Below the pieces are notes generated by a model. That model made no database searches, had not been told where the DNA came from, and saw only the letters and a program-made list of their open reading frames with translations. The translations under genes were made by a program, and so were the position numbers. From positions 6,260,001 to 6,324,000 of the forward strand of contig OZ038471.1 of assembly GCA_964036295.1 (NCBI GenBank): a stretch of 64,000 bases of DNA, read 5' to 3'. Every line of letters starts with the position of its first letter. The stretch's first letter is position 1. Shown piece after piece: positions 35,095 through 46,519 of this stretch. The stretch comes from Plumapathes pennacea. Its lineage: Eukaryota > Cnidaria > Anthozoa > Antipatharia > Myriopathidae.

Positions 35095-38000
35095 ATGGGG
35101 AAGAAAGCGAGTTGCCTTCTGTTAGTCTTCACACTTCTGTGCCTTGCGTGGTTGGCGAACTGCATACCGACTAAACTTGGTAAGTGAAATTTTGGTCGAT
35201 CAAAATCTTTTTGTCTGTCGGAGGAATTGTCAAACGCGTGTTGTCGAACGGAGGTCGAATGGTGTCACCTTCAGAAATGAGAATGGAAGAGTCAACCATG
35301 ATATGGCGGATCCTTGTTTTACTTCCTTGGGAAACTTTACTTAGGGAAGGATCGAGTATAGCATTGAAAGATGGCCTGATACAAATGGATCGAGCAGTAC
35401 CACATGCTGGTTAAGTCGCACATTTGTAGATTTGTCTATTTTTTGTGTAACGTTAGTATGACGTGAAGCTCTGCGTAAATGGAGACTAAAACAGACTCGA
35501 ATGTTTTACGGTCTTAAATTTCTGCGATGCGCAAAGCCAGCACTCTTGTCCGAAAGTGCGACGTCAACACTTTTTCTTTTTCTTATCCCAGGAAGTCTGC
35601 ATAAAAGTTTAAAAGTCATGCAAGGCCGACACCTTTCGGTGTTTGTTTCAAGCTTTTCGCTTCAAACCGTGTCTATGAATTGATGAAAAATGAAGGGCAA
35701 AAACTTCCAAAATAACATCCTGCTGACTAGTCACGTGACTTAAGTCCGCCTGAGCACGTCCCATGGCTGGATCTGTGAGAATCGGGGTGTAACCTTGTAA
35801 CTGTTTGTAACTGTGCCAGCCCTGAAGAAGAAAAGATGGATGTCTTCCGTGCTATCTTCCGTGTTGTTCCTACATCATTTTGGCAGAAAATTGCGTTATA
35901 TGTGTAAACCGATATAGCAAGCGATCTTTGACCGAGAATAAGAGTGATGACAGCAGGGGTCGAAAATTGTCATACGAGAACTGCCTTGTTCTTGGCTCTG
36001 TCAACATTTAGTGACGTCACGATAAAGAATTTCTGGCAAAGCGTTCATGGTGTATTAGATAAATGTATCAGTTGAAATCAGAAATATACCATGTCTTTTT
36101 GAAAAATCACACTGCGTGAGTTGGAAAAAGGAAAGCCCCAACAAAGAAAGAAAAGTCGTCAGCGGTTTTATGCCCTGCAGGCAAAACGTATTCAGTATAT
36201 TTGATTGATATTTGATCAATCCACTCACTCAATCCTAGTTAGTCAATTACCCAACCACTTAGTCGATCGATCGATCATTCAATCAATTAATCAATCAGCT
36301 AACGAACTATTAGTCATTATATAGTGTTTATCAACCCAAGGAATAATAATAGTTTGATCAAAGTCCATAACCCAAAGTCCGTAGTCCACGCAAGTCAGTG
36401 CGGGTCGAGACGAAACCGGGAACAAAACACAACCGTAACGGCAAACTTATTTGGCCAGGCACACGCGATATAGTTATGTCCAGTACTACATGACTGTGCT
36501 TAACTAAACGACCAAACTTTACATGCATGTTTCAGCACACTTTTGTGATTTTCATGTTTTCCATCTTTATCCGTTAGACGTTAGCCAGTTTGAACCAAAT
36601 GGCTGCGAGTGCTCAGACGATATGTGCGGTTGCTGCCAGGAAATCAATCTGGAGGTTCTTAACGGAACTGGTAGGTCATTTTAGTTCCCAAAATCTTCTT
36701 CCTGGGGAACGAGGCACCGATTACTTTCAATCCCGAGAGTGAATTTAGACTGAGAAATATCTAGTAAGTCACACATGGGCAAAAAGAGGGTGTGACCATT
36801 CAAATAAGTGCTGTCGACGACTACAGGCTGTTTATTTGCGATTCTTTTGACCTCACAGTTTGCAAATATTTTCAAAGAAATCAAAACTATAACTGAGGGA
36901 CTCGGAAAACAACTTTATCTGCTATTTTGTAGAGTAAGTATTGGTGATACAAAGAAAAAATTGTGCATTAATTTACTGCGGGTCAATACTGATGCAAGCG
37001 CTCAATTCTGCAGGATGCCTTGTAAGGAAAAACTTGTAAGAGTATAAATTTCTCCAATCGCTTTTTTTCTTTTTTTTTTTTTTTTTTTTTTTGCAGTCTG
37101 TGTCAACATAACGTACCTTGCGGATGACTTGGTAAGAAACGAAATCAATGAGACTTCACTCGACCATCAGGCCTGGCCAATTTAGCCTTAATATACAGCC
37201 CTCTTCGAGATACAGCGGACCGAATGCGAGAATTCGTAGTTTTAATTCAGTTCAACATCCTTAGGGGGCATATGTTTTGCTCAATTTCAAAAACTGAGGT
37301 ATACTTTTTCAGATACTTCAATGTTTTGTTTTGCTCAAGATTAAACAGAAATACGGTACTCCGAAAATCACGCTAATGCTCAAAACATCAACCAAGGTGT
37401 GTTCTTTTGGGCCCACGCATTATGGCCAAATACTGTTTCCAGTTACACATTTGATGCCTGTGTTAGTAAGTGTAACTGTGCTCTAAACTCTCTCTAAGCT
37501 GGCGGACACCCTCGGGACTAGATTTAGTGTCCGTCTTAGAGAAAGTTCAGGTACAGAGAAACAAGTGAAAATCGGAAAAGACCAAATCTGCATGCTGTCC
37601 GGCTTAGATAGGTGTCACTTAGAGAGAGTTGACTGTATTAGGATTTTTGTCAAGTTAGAGTCGGTTTCATAGTGGTGTTTGAATAATTGTTCAACTTTTA
37701 AATTACACTTATAAATGTTCTTTACAGCACATACACATCAACGTTATGTTAATGCGCTGTGTACGTCTTACCGGCTACACTGACGCAGATCACCTTAAGC
37801 TCAAAATGAAGATTCTTCCAACCTTTTAACAAGAAAATGCATGAGCGATGTAGTGAGAATTGATAGCTGAATCAGCATTCATCTGAGTAGACTTTCATTG
37901 AAGCGGCAAATTCTCCATACTGTTATATATAATCGCTGCTGAGAGATTAGAGGGGAATATAGAAGTTCATCACTTGCGTCTTCTTTGACTTTCAGGCCTT

Positions 38001-41000
38001 GCAGTTGACGATGTCTTGGAATGGAGAGGTGCTCATAAACAAGACTATCTCGGGTACGAAATTTCATCGTGAACGTGTTGGGCAAAATTTCGTTCGGATC
38101 TACAAGAGTCATTCTGAATTTAGCAGTTCAGTGCAGCTGAAAAATCAGAATTGAAAGTATAGCTTACCATTAATTATTTTGATCAAATTCGACGTCAAGA
38201 GTCGCATTTTCGGAGCCAAATGTGCACCACGGCGGTGCCTTTGTTAAGTATCATACCTTGTGTTCTTTTAAACATTTACACGTGTATTTTACAAGCTGGG
38301 CCATTATTCTAACACGACTAAACGGACTCTAATCTAGCAAAGTCTGTACAATATTACAAATACAGGTCCCCAGTGCACAACTACAGCAGAAATTGGCCAT
38401 GGTATTGGATTAAAGTGTGTTTTAACGTGTGGGGAAATTGGTCCGACTTGTACAATACACTTGTAAATGCTTTATTATTGAATTGAGCCCTGGCTTGTTA
38501 AAATAAAAAGTTGAAGAGTGCGAAGAATATTACTAAAGGCAGTAGAACTTGGAAGGATAAGTTTAAACACCATGCACAAAATGGAATTATGTCGTGCCCA
38601 CCCCTCCGTTTTTCAACTGAAATCAAATGTACCTTCTTTTTTTTTTTTCCAGCTAAAAATCCTCCACCCTTATGCCAAGGCCTGCCTCTGGCTTACGCAT
38701 GTGTCAAGTTCTACAACATGTCTTACACTTCGGACCATCTCGGCGGCTGCGTCGAATTCGAGGTCAAGGTGTTGGAAAAGGTCGACATACCAATCGGGTG
38801 TTTCTATTTTCCAAACAAAGCAAGACTGGCGTTAGAACGTGGCGTGAAAGAAAACAGCAAAAAAGTCGTCGATCAAGTGAAAGGCCTGGTTAAGAATGCA
38901 AGGCTGGCGTTAGAACGTGACGTGAAAGAGAACAGCAAAAAAGTAGTCGATCGAGTGAAAGGCCTGGTTAAGGACGCAAGAGTAACGTTAGGTAACGTGA
39001 AAGAGAACAGCAGAAAAACCGTCGATCAAGTGAAAGACCTAGTTGAGAATGTGAGAGGTATGCTTCATAGCGTTATAAAATACCGGTTAAAAGATCTTAA
39101 TATGAAGTTGTTTTCGGATTACTGTCAAAAACCAAAACCTGAGGCTGTATAAGAAACACTTTCAAAAAAATCAAAATCCAAAGTAAATTGCGTTTAGTTG
39201 CACTTTGCAATCAGTAGTTCAAGATAACGTCACTTTTTAACTAATTTTCAACGCCAACACCGCTGTTCCAGGTTTTATGTGCTGTGACTTTAGGACTATG
39301 GACTGCGGATCGAAAGGCGGTTCATGAAGGCCAAAACGATCACAAAGAAGCGAACACTGAGTAACTTATTTCATTGGGACAAACTCTAAGTACGTTCTGT
39401 TTCGGCTCCGCTTGTTTGTTTGCTTGTAAACATGTAACGGAGATGTCTAAATCTGCTTGATAGGTCTGATCCCCAACAGCCCATCGGACCCATGTGAATG
39501 TAACAAGACCGCATGTAGCTGCTGTCTGGATGTATCGCTGGTCGGCGAGGGTAAGTATAGATAAATTGAAACTCCCAAGTACACATAGCAAACATCTTCA
39601 CGTAACTTAAAACAATCATGAAAACTAGGAATACTTCCACGTTTAATTGAATACGGGGCATCAATGTACAAATGTAAGCGCAAAAAATGGTTTGAATTAC
39701 TCTGGTGCATATATACTTTTTTTGCAGTGTGCATAAATGTGACGGAGATACCCAAAGAGGAGGTACGTACCCAAAACTTTAAAACAAAGTTTTTATCCTC
39801 AAACCTGTGTTGTTTCTTTCCCTAAAATGCGTTGTATTCCAGGACGTATAAAATTGTGGCATCTCTCATGCATTTGCAATCTCAGGGCTATTTGTAATAA
39901 AAAGAATGTTTGAGCTACCTTTAGTTCAGTTAGTGCAGATATTTTAGTGAGTGTGTATATATATCAACAATCGAGCCCACAGGCCAAGAATAGTTTGCTG
40001 CCTCCTGACGTTGGCAGCAATAATTTTTTCTGCAGGCATTACGTTTTACGTTGTCAGTGGATGGAAAGGTCTACATCGACGAAACACTATCAGGTGCGTT
40101 TTTAGTTTGAAGTCCACACTATCTTACGTCCATGAAATATTTCATACGAAATTGTTAGAGCGGTTTTCGGATGACTGTGGAAAGTAATCGTGTGATTGCT
40201 TTGGTTTTGCGTTTGCTACGCTTTCGGATTGGTCCACACAAGTTTGGCAGCATTCTCAACCAATCAGGAACAAAACCAAAACCAAAAACAGCACTTCTCA
40301 CGCAAGCGATGGCGTGTACTCGCATTGCTGATTGGAAAGTAAAACCAAACGCAAGACCAAACGCGAATTACTTTGGCTTCTGATTCGCTGAACTGTTTTC
40401 TCTCAGTCTCTGTGATTGGCCTGTGTGATTACTTTGGTTTTGGTTTTCGACAGTCATCCGAAAACGGCTCTAATTCAGCTAACCAATATTAGGTCCAGGT
40501 CTTAGCCGTGTGTGTTTTCCAAAACACCTTCAAGCTCAGAATACAAATTCTCCCAACCAAAAAATATATGAAAAGTGCTGTTGTGAGAATTGATGGTTTG
40601 ATCAGATTTCATCTGAGCAGGCTTTCAAATGCCAACTTCTCCTTACTATATCATATATTTCTGGTGAAACTGAAAAGAGAAGATAACTTGATCACTCTTG
40701 GGAGTGAAGGGTTTCAGAAAACTATCTGCGTCACTCGTACATTTTCGTCTTGAAGGCGGTAAAAAGATTGAAGTCAACCTTTCTGTTTTCTTTTTACAGC
40801 TAGAAACCCTCCGCCATTTTGCGAGAGCGACATAACGCACCTTGCGTACATTTGTGTGCGTTTCTTCAATATGTCCTACTCCGGCAAAATCGGGGGCTGT
40901 CTGCAACTGGAATGTCGAGTCGTTGAGAAATTTAACGTTAGCCTCGGCTGCTTCTACTTCAATGGGAACCTCCGGAGTGTTCTAGCAGAAAAGACTAGTC

Positions 41001-43845
41001 TTCTTGAAGACATCTTCGGAAACCATGTGAAAGAAGCTCGCAAATCCTATAAGAAATTCGCAGAGATGATCACTGGGGAAGGTGTGTTGACCAAGGCAAA
41101 ACCTGCAAACCAACTGTCTGTTCCCCGCGATAAAATCGTCCTGAACCAACAGATGTGTAAGTGCAAAGAGGCAAAGATGATCGACTGCAAGTGCTGTGCT
41201 GCTGTCAAGGGTTCTCAAGGTAAGCTAGTTACTTATAAATAACTTCAAAAACCCGTCAATAATTCCGCCTCTTTTTCGCAAACTCATTTCGGCCGAAAGT
41301 TTTCAAACCAGAAAGTACAAATTAAGCACAGAAGATGGAAAGTAGTATTAGTAATACTTATACAATTACTGTTATTACTATTATTAATTAATTAAACATA
41401 TACTTGTGTACTATATATACACTTGTAATATCTATTTATAAATTTATTTTACGTATCGTTACTGTTAGCCAGGTTTAACATTACTTTGTGTAAAAAGGAC
41501 ATACCAATAAAGCTTTTTATCATCCTATAATCTCGACACCGCCGGGGTTCTCTCTGTCTCAACCACAGGGCCCCACCTTTTCCATCCATTGGTTTCGTTT
41601 GGTTAAAGCCTTTTTCTTACCCTGGGCCCGGGGCCCGGTTTTTCGAAAGTCGATTAAACTAATCCAGGATTAACAAAATTCTTTCTCTCGACCTCTCTCC
41701 TAATAAACTGCAGAGTTTTGTTCGAAGGTGAATTAATAAGCTTGCTCCAGCTTGAAACGTTATCAAGAAAGTCGTTGTGGAAGAAACTTTCACGTTTTCA
41801 GGCTAAAAAATGACAAGAAAGTTTACACCTAATCCAGGATTAGCCTAATCGTGCTTTAAAAAACCGGGCCCGGTTGTTCAAGGGACGATTAGGCTAATCC
41901 TGGATTAGCAGCAATCGTTTTGTCATTTTTAAGCCTGAAAAACTGGAAGGTCTAACTCAAATTCAGCGTAGAGTTGATACGTTTTGAGTGAAAAGAAGAA
42001 TTTTCGTTGGTTTTTGAACAAAAACTTGCAGTTTAATGACCAACAGGATGAAGGAAAAAAAATTGGTTAATCCTTGATTAGCTTAATCGGGCTTTGAAGA
42101 ACTGGGCCCTGGTTTCTAGAAGCTTCTCTCGCGGTTTCAATTGCTGAGCACATTGATCAACTGCCAGGGACACTATCCGTGGTCGTTGTAGAGAGGTGGC
42201 CGTTAGTGGACATTCGACTGAGTGGTTATGTTCATGCTCTTCAAATGCTTCGAAGTTGACAAAAGTCGATCAAGGACACGTGAATGCGTATTAAGAGTGG
42301 TCAAATTTTGGTTTTATCTGACAGTTTAGGAGCTGGACGTTTTCTAGTTTGATCGTCAAGTTTAGCCTGCACCTATATCATACTTTAGTTATCCTTTTTT
42401 TCACTAGCGTTCTTTCCATTTTTCTGTATGTCGTTAAGGTTAGACTTTATGATACGTATTTTGACTTCTGATAACACTTGCTCCGACGAAGGGCTAAACG
42501 ACAGCTTAAGCCTCTCCTATGGGCTTATCCACATAAACTTTTGGTCGAATGGGATATATTTATAAATGTCTTTACTTTAAAACTAAGTGCTTATTCTCCT
42601 TTTTGTGTGCTGCAGCTTGTATCTATCTCAAACACGCCTACCTGAAACCGGTAAGTGAGCACCAGGCAGTAGAAGATAAATTGCATCGTGTAAAGGCTAT
42701 CGTGAGATTTTCCACGTAACTGTACCGTGCCGGGGGGGAGGGGGTTAGGGGACTCGGTGGCACATAGCCATATTGTATTATATTTGGCAGCACCCCCTTC
42801 CCCTCATCCCCAAGCCCGTTTTTCTCTTAAAGTTCAAACTACAAACTCTTTCAACTATTGAATAATGTGCGAGTGATGTAGTAAGAATCGATCGTTCAAT
42901 ATCAGCTTTCATATGAGCGAGATATCAAATGCCAAAATCTCCTTTCTGTATCATATGCCGACGGCGAGAGAATGCAGGCAAAAGTCGAAGTTGATCACTG
43001 AGCAGAAAACGGGGATCGCTTGCTTTTGCAATGATACCAGACTTGTTAATCATATTTTTTTTGTCTATCATTGACAGGAAATGGCCTTACACTTCTCGGT
43101 TCACGGCTCCAAATCACATATGACACTCACATGTGAGTTGGCTGGCGGTTACCTCTGGCTTTCTTATGTGTACATTATACTTTTGAAACTTATTGTTTTG
43201 TTATAGTAAAACAAAAGCGAATTTTTCTCTCCAATTGACAAAACCAATAGCAAGACTTGATTGCTATTAGTAGTCTCTTTTTATCAGTATTTTAGTGATT
43301 GTAAAGGCTTTCCTCAAGATGGACTTTACGAACGTTCCTTTCAAGAATTTAATCGTAAACTGTAAGGAAAGATGTGATCATTTTATGAAGGATTGTTAAA
43401 CATTTGTTAAAGATATGTCGGAGTTTTTTCTTTAACATGTTGTTGTTTTTATATATCCTTTAAAATAAATTTCTATCGCCAGGGAATATCCTCGACATAA
43501 GGAAAGTATGTTATGACTATAAATAACATTTATTATTTCTATTACTATGGACGAGTCTGCTTACATGCCCACATGTTATCAATCTTATGTTTTTTCGCAG
43601 TTCCGTTCGAGGAAAGGCCCTGCAATTATTGGCGCTTCAAGGAACAGAACCTGATCATCCGGTTATGTCTCAAGGCAGCGTCACGTGACCTCGCAGACGG
43701 CTCAGTGTCGTCAGGAATGTGCATTGAGATGGAGACACGAGAAGCCAGCAACAAAAAGTATAACGTCGGCTGTGTGTATCCCGCGGTGAAAAAGCAGAAA
43801 TCCAGCATGGAAAACTTCTTTTCACGCATTGGTTGGCTTGGCTGA
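35095..43845 (+). CDS. Secreted protein with three DUF4773-type modules, 12 exons, 536 aa
   Basis: Exons: 35095-35179, 36578-36670, 37097-37131, 37996-38053, 38653-39057, 39464-39550, 39728-39762, 40036-40093, 40800-41219, 42616-42650, 43078-43132, 43601-43845; phases agree throughout. Exon 1 is a signal peptide (LLLVFTLLCLAWLANC). Each module has a CxC-CxCC exon (CECSDDMCGCC, CECNKTACSCC, CKCKEAKMIDCKCC), a 35-base exon (VCVNITYLADDL; VCINVTEIPKEE; ACIYLKHAYLKP), a beta-strand exon, and a long exon (NPPPLC, CVKFYNMSY, GGCVEFE, GCFYF). This is the DUF4773 pattern of cnidarian and other invertebrate secreted proteins; its function is unknown. The third module is diverged: NPPP is lost and its first exon is fused to the last exon of module 2. 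A Lys-rich helical repeat follows module 1. Confidence 0.85.
37475..37640. repeat. Inverted AGAGAGAGTT-type dispersed repeat
   Basis: Left CTCTCTCTAAG with GACACCC and right CTTAGAGAGAGTTGACTG pair as inverted ends; the interior CAAATCTGCATGCTGTC recurs at 61085-61280 on the other strand. Confidence 0.65.
37793..37985. mobile_element. TTAA-type MITE copy
   Basis: Internal CTTCCAACCTTTTAACAAG, GAGAATTGATAGCTGAATC and CATCTGAGTAG words match the family; both ends have decayed. It lies just upstream of a 58-base exon of the DUF4773 gene. Confidence 0.6.
38819..39057 (+). repeat. Three-fold 26-codon helical repeat inside the DUF4773 gene
   Basis: The units begin ARLALERGVKENSKKVV, ARLALERDVKENSKKVV and ARVTLGNVKENSRKTV and each ends in a QVKGLVKN-like helix. 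They have alternating charged and aliphatic residues, which suggests an amphipathic or coiled helix. The unit is also repeated at the DNA level, so it expanded recently. It sits between DUF4773 modules 1 and 2. Confidence 0.85.
40157..40471. mobile_element. 315-bp MITE with AGAGCCGTTTTCGGATGACTGT-type ends
   Basis: The left end AGAGCGGTTTTCGGATGACT is matched by AGTCATCCGAAAACGGCTCT reading into the right end. A TA duplication is possible. Inside, ACCAAAACCAAA and TTTGGTTTTGG words are also arranged in opposite orientations. Partial relatives are at about 30557 and 52749-52910. Confidence 0.8.
40528..40717. mobile_element. TTAA-type MITE copy
   Basis: Left CAAGCTCAGAATACAAATTC, right GATCACTCTTGGGAGTGAAG. 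Located 80 bp before exon 9 of the DUF4773 gene. Confidence 0.7.
41629..42112. mobile_element. Two head-to-tail MITEs sharing a GGGCCCGG junction
   Basis: Copy A (41629-41872) starts GGGCCCGGTTTTTCGAAAG with CTAATCCAGGATTA and ends CCTAATCGTGCTTTAAAAAAC-CGGGCCC. Copy B (about 41866-42112) starts in the same CCGGGCCCGG and ends with TTAATCGGGCTTTGAAGAAC-TGGGCCC. Both carry AATCCAGGATTA/TAATCCTGGATTA inverted blocks just inside the ends. The shared palindrome at 41864-41873 looks like insertion of one copy into the end of another. Located in the long intron before exon 10. Confidence 0.75.
42826..43012. mobile_element. TTAA-type MITE copy, degenerate
   Basis: TTAAAGTTCAAACTACAAACTC, GAGTGATGTAGTAAGAATCG and CATATGAGCGAGATATCAAATGCC fit the family; the right terminal repeat is poor. 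Confidence 0.6.
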
Positions 43846-45330
43846 GACACGCACGCGCGCGCGAACACGTACCAATACACACGCGCGAAGGAAAGCATTG
43901 ACCTATAATTTCATTTTATTTCGTGTGCTTTAGTCCATAAGGGTTTAAGTGACGTTGATTTATGCATATTACCGGGCATTGACGTAAACAACATAGCGTA
44001 GACAACAAAAATTGTTCTAAAAATGTGGTGGCGGAAAGTTGACAGTGGTATCATAAATAGCGAAAGTAATATAACAGCAATCAGCATCAGCAAAAGAGCG
44101 AAACCAAGAGAAACATTACAAAACCGCAAACCGAATTACATGTAATTCAGCCCCTTGCTACGAACCAATGAATCAAATAAAATAAAAGTTCTTTTTACGA
44201 AACTTCTGTGTTCTTCAAGGGGTAGGGGTCCGCCTGGAAGGGGCAAGCCCGAGGTACTGGAAGAATGCTTTTTGGTATTTTAAGGGGCCGTAAGAACATC
44301 CATACAAACGAAAATCTTATTGATACCTTAAAGGGGGACCTAAAATCGTGCCTCGATTGAGAGGCCTTGATCTGAGAATATCGCGTTGCCGAGTTGTCGC
44401 GCGCGGTTTTTCTGGACGTCTTCCCATTCGATGGTGTAAAAGGGGGCAAATCCTTACTAAAGGTATATAAAAGGGTCACTACTTCGACCCCAGGATGGTA
44501 TGTATAAGGCGTGTTAAAAGCCTGGTCGGAACCTCCCAGTACAAAATGTTATTTGAGTGACCCCTCCCCCAGGTTTGCTCAGCTGCAGATGGGCTATCCA
44601 GTAGAACAACAAATTTCACAGATGCCTCAAGCCCGGGGTACTCCATGTAGTGGACTATATAGGGAGGCTCCGCCCAAAAGGGATACTTTGAAGGTATATG
44701 AAAGAGGTATCTTTTGTCCAGAGTATCTCGACTCCCGCCATAAAGTGAACTGTATCAAATGATATTGTTTTGCTTCAACACCTCTATCGGTAAAATTTGA
44801 TGGATACTGCAGGTATATGAAAGGGGTACCATTTTTGGAAAGATATACCCCCTCTCAGGGGGCCTGGAGACAATTCTATTTGTTAAAAAACAGGTTTTGT
44901 ATAGTATGCAAGCAACTTTGCCTACCCCATTGTTATGTCACAGGGGTGGGGGAATGTGTAATTCACTTCGCAAAAAGAGCCAAATAACAAAAAGCTGGCA
45001 CTGCAAAATACATAATAAGTACAGGTGACATGATTCCATGTTTATGACCCAACATTGCATGTTCATGTCATCAAACTCACTCTCAATCTTTTAGAACAGA
45101 AATAGCACAACTTTAGAAGCAAGTTGGGATTAACTTCTCGACCAACCCATCTAGACTTTATTAAACATTTGCTAGACTACTGTATGAACATTTTAACAAG
45201 ACTATCATAATATGTTCTACTGGTGATGAACACTGGAAGATGGCATCACTTGATTCTCCACCTAAATTCTGCAGCGCACTCAATATTCATAGTGAATTCT
45301 CACATTGATTAAACATTGGCCCAAAAGAGG

Positions 45331-45506
45331 CACAAAATGAACTCTTCCAACCAACTAAGAAGTGTATGAATGTTGAAATGAAAATATTGAAATCTCAACC
45401 AGCTTTTGTCTGAGCAAGCTATCAAATGCCAAGTTTTCCATATTGTGATACATGGTGAGATACTGAAAAGAAAAAATGAAAGTTGAAAAGGGAGTGAAAG
45501 GGTTAA
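45331..45506. mobile_element. TTAA-type MITE copy
   Basis: TGAGCAAGCTATCAAATGCC and the right end GGGAGTGAAAGGGTTAA identify it; the left end is eroded. Confidence 0.65.
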
Positions 45507-45798
45507 AATTATAGCAACAAATCAAGTTGCCACATTCTCCTCACACTGTACAATATACGTATCTCTGGAGAAAATTGAAATTTATCATTCCCAGGATGAA
45601 AACACACAGGGAAAGTGTGTGAAAATTTAGATTTTGTAGGGAGCAAGTTGAGATCTTTATCTATCTGTATGCAGTATTCACACACTCAAGAAAAAGATTG
45701 ATGTCCAGTTGGATTTTTGTTCAGGAATGTAGCTTTCCATGAAATCCATCCAAAGAGTCATGCATGATAGCAGTCTTCACTGTAACTAGCTTGCGTGC

Positions 45799-45991
45799 GT
45801 GCGTGCGTGCGAGTATTATTTATTTGTGTCAGGTTTTATGTAGATTCCCTCCTAAAAATAAAAAGAAAGAAAGATTCTGATTACTGATGGTCCAAACTGT
45901 GAACAAAACATAGAGCATCTGTAAAATACTAAACCTATATTAATTATACAGATCCCACTACTGTATAAATTATAACTTATTCAATTTTTGA

Positions 45992-46031
<40 letters not shown>
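45799..46031. repeat. TGCG microsatellite and long poly-A run
   Basis: Five GTGC units lie at about 45791-45811, and about 35 consecutive A at 45996-46030. The latter may be the tail of a decayed retroposed sequence but no body was recognised. Confidence 0.75.
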
Positions 46032-46519
46032 AACAGAGCACTGGTGATGAGTTACACATTTTCTCTTACCCAGCTTCTAGCTGGAGCTTCCTCCTGTATC
46101 ATGTGGTGTAGTTGTTTGTCTCGACTCTTGCTCATAACCTCAGCTTCCAAATCTAGGAATTAATTTCTCCCTTCTCGAACGAGTGACCATCTCGAATATC
46201 ACTACTGCCCAGTGACTGCTTGTTGTTAACAAAGAAATAGATCATCCTTGCTTTCTCCAATATTCACATTAGCATTTCGGTATATAGGTTATGAAATCCA
46301 CATTTTGCGCTTTTATAGGAAGTCAATTTCAAAATCTCAAATGGGGTTCTTCGAGAATGGCACCTGAAGATGTCTAAAGGAAAAAAGCAGTCTTCATAGC
46401 TTCATGCAGCATGCTTTGGCAGACTCAAATGGTAGATTGTTGACCAAAAATGTGATCTCATTTTCAATTCTACAGAGCTTATGTCTTTTCCTGGTATTAA
46501 ACATCCATGAAAAACTTAC

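Larger units (their letters stand above)
43846..46060. other. Intergenic stretch with repeats
   Basis: It starts with the 3' UTR of the DUF4773 gene. An AATAAAATAAAA pair at 44176-44187 is a plausible polyadenylation signal about 330 bases after the stop. The 44195-44880 part is a mosaic of GGTATATGAAAGGGGTA-type words related to sequences near 28190-28260 and 30840-30890. A MITE copy, a TGCG microsatellite and a poly-A run follow. No gene is supported. Confidence 0.5.

Noticed and set aside
46394..46519. Extension of the last SDF2 exon past 46520
   Set aside because: A GTAAGT donor ends the exon; the rest has no family similarity.
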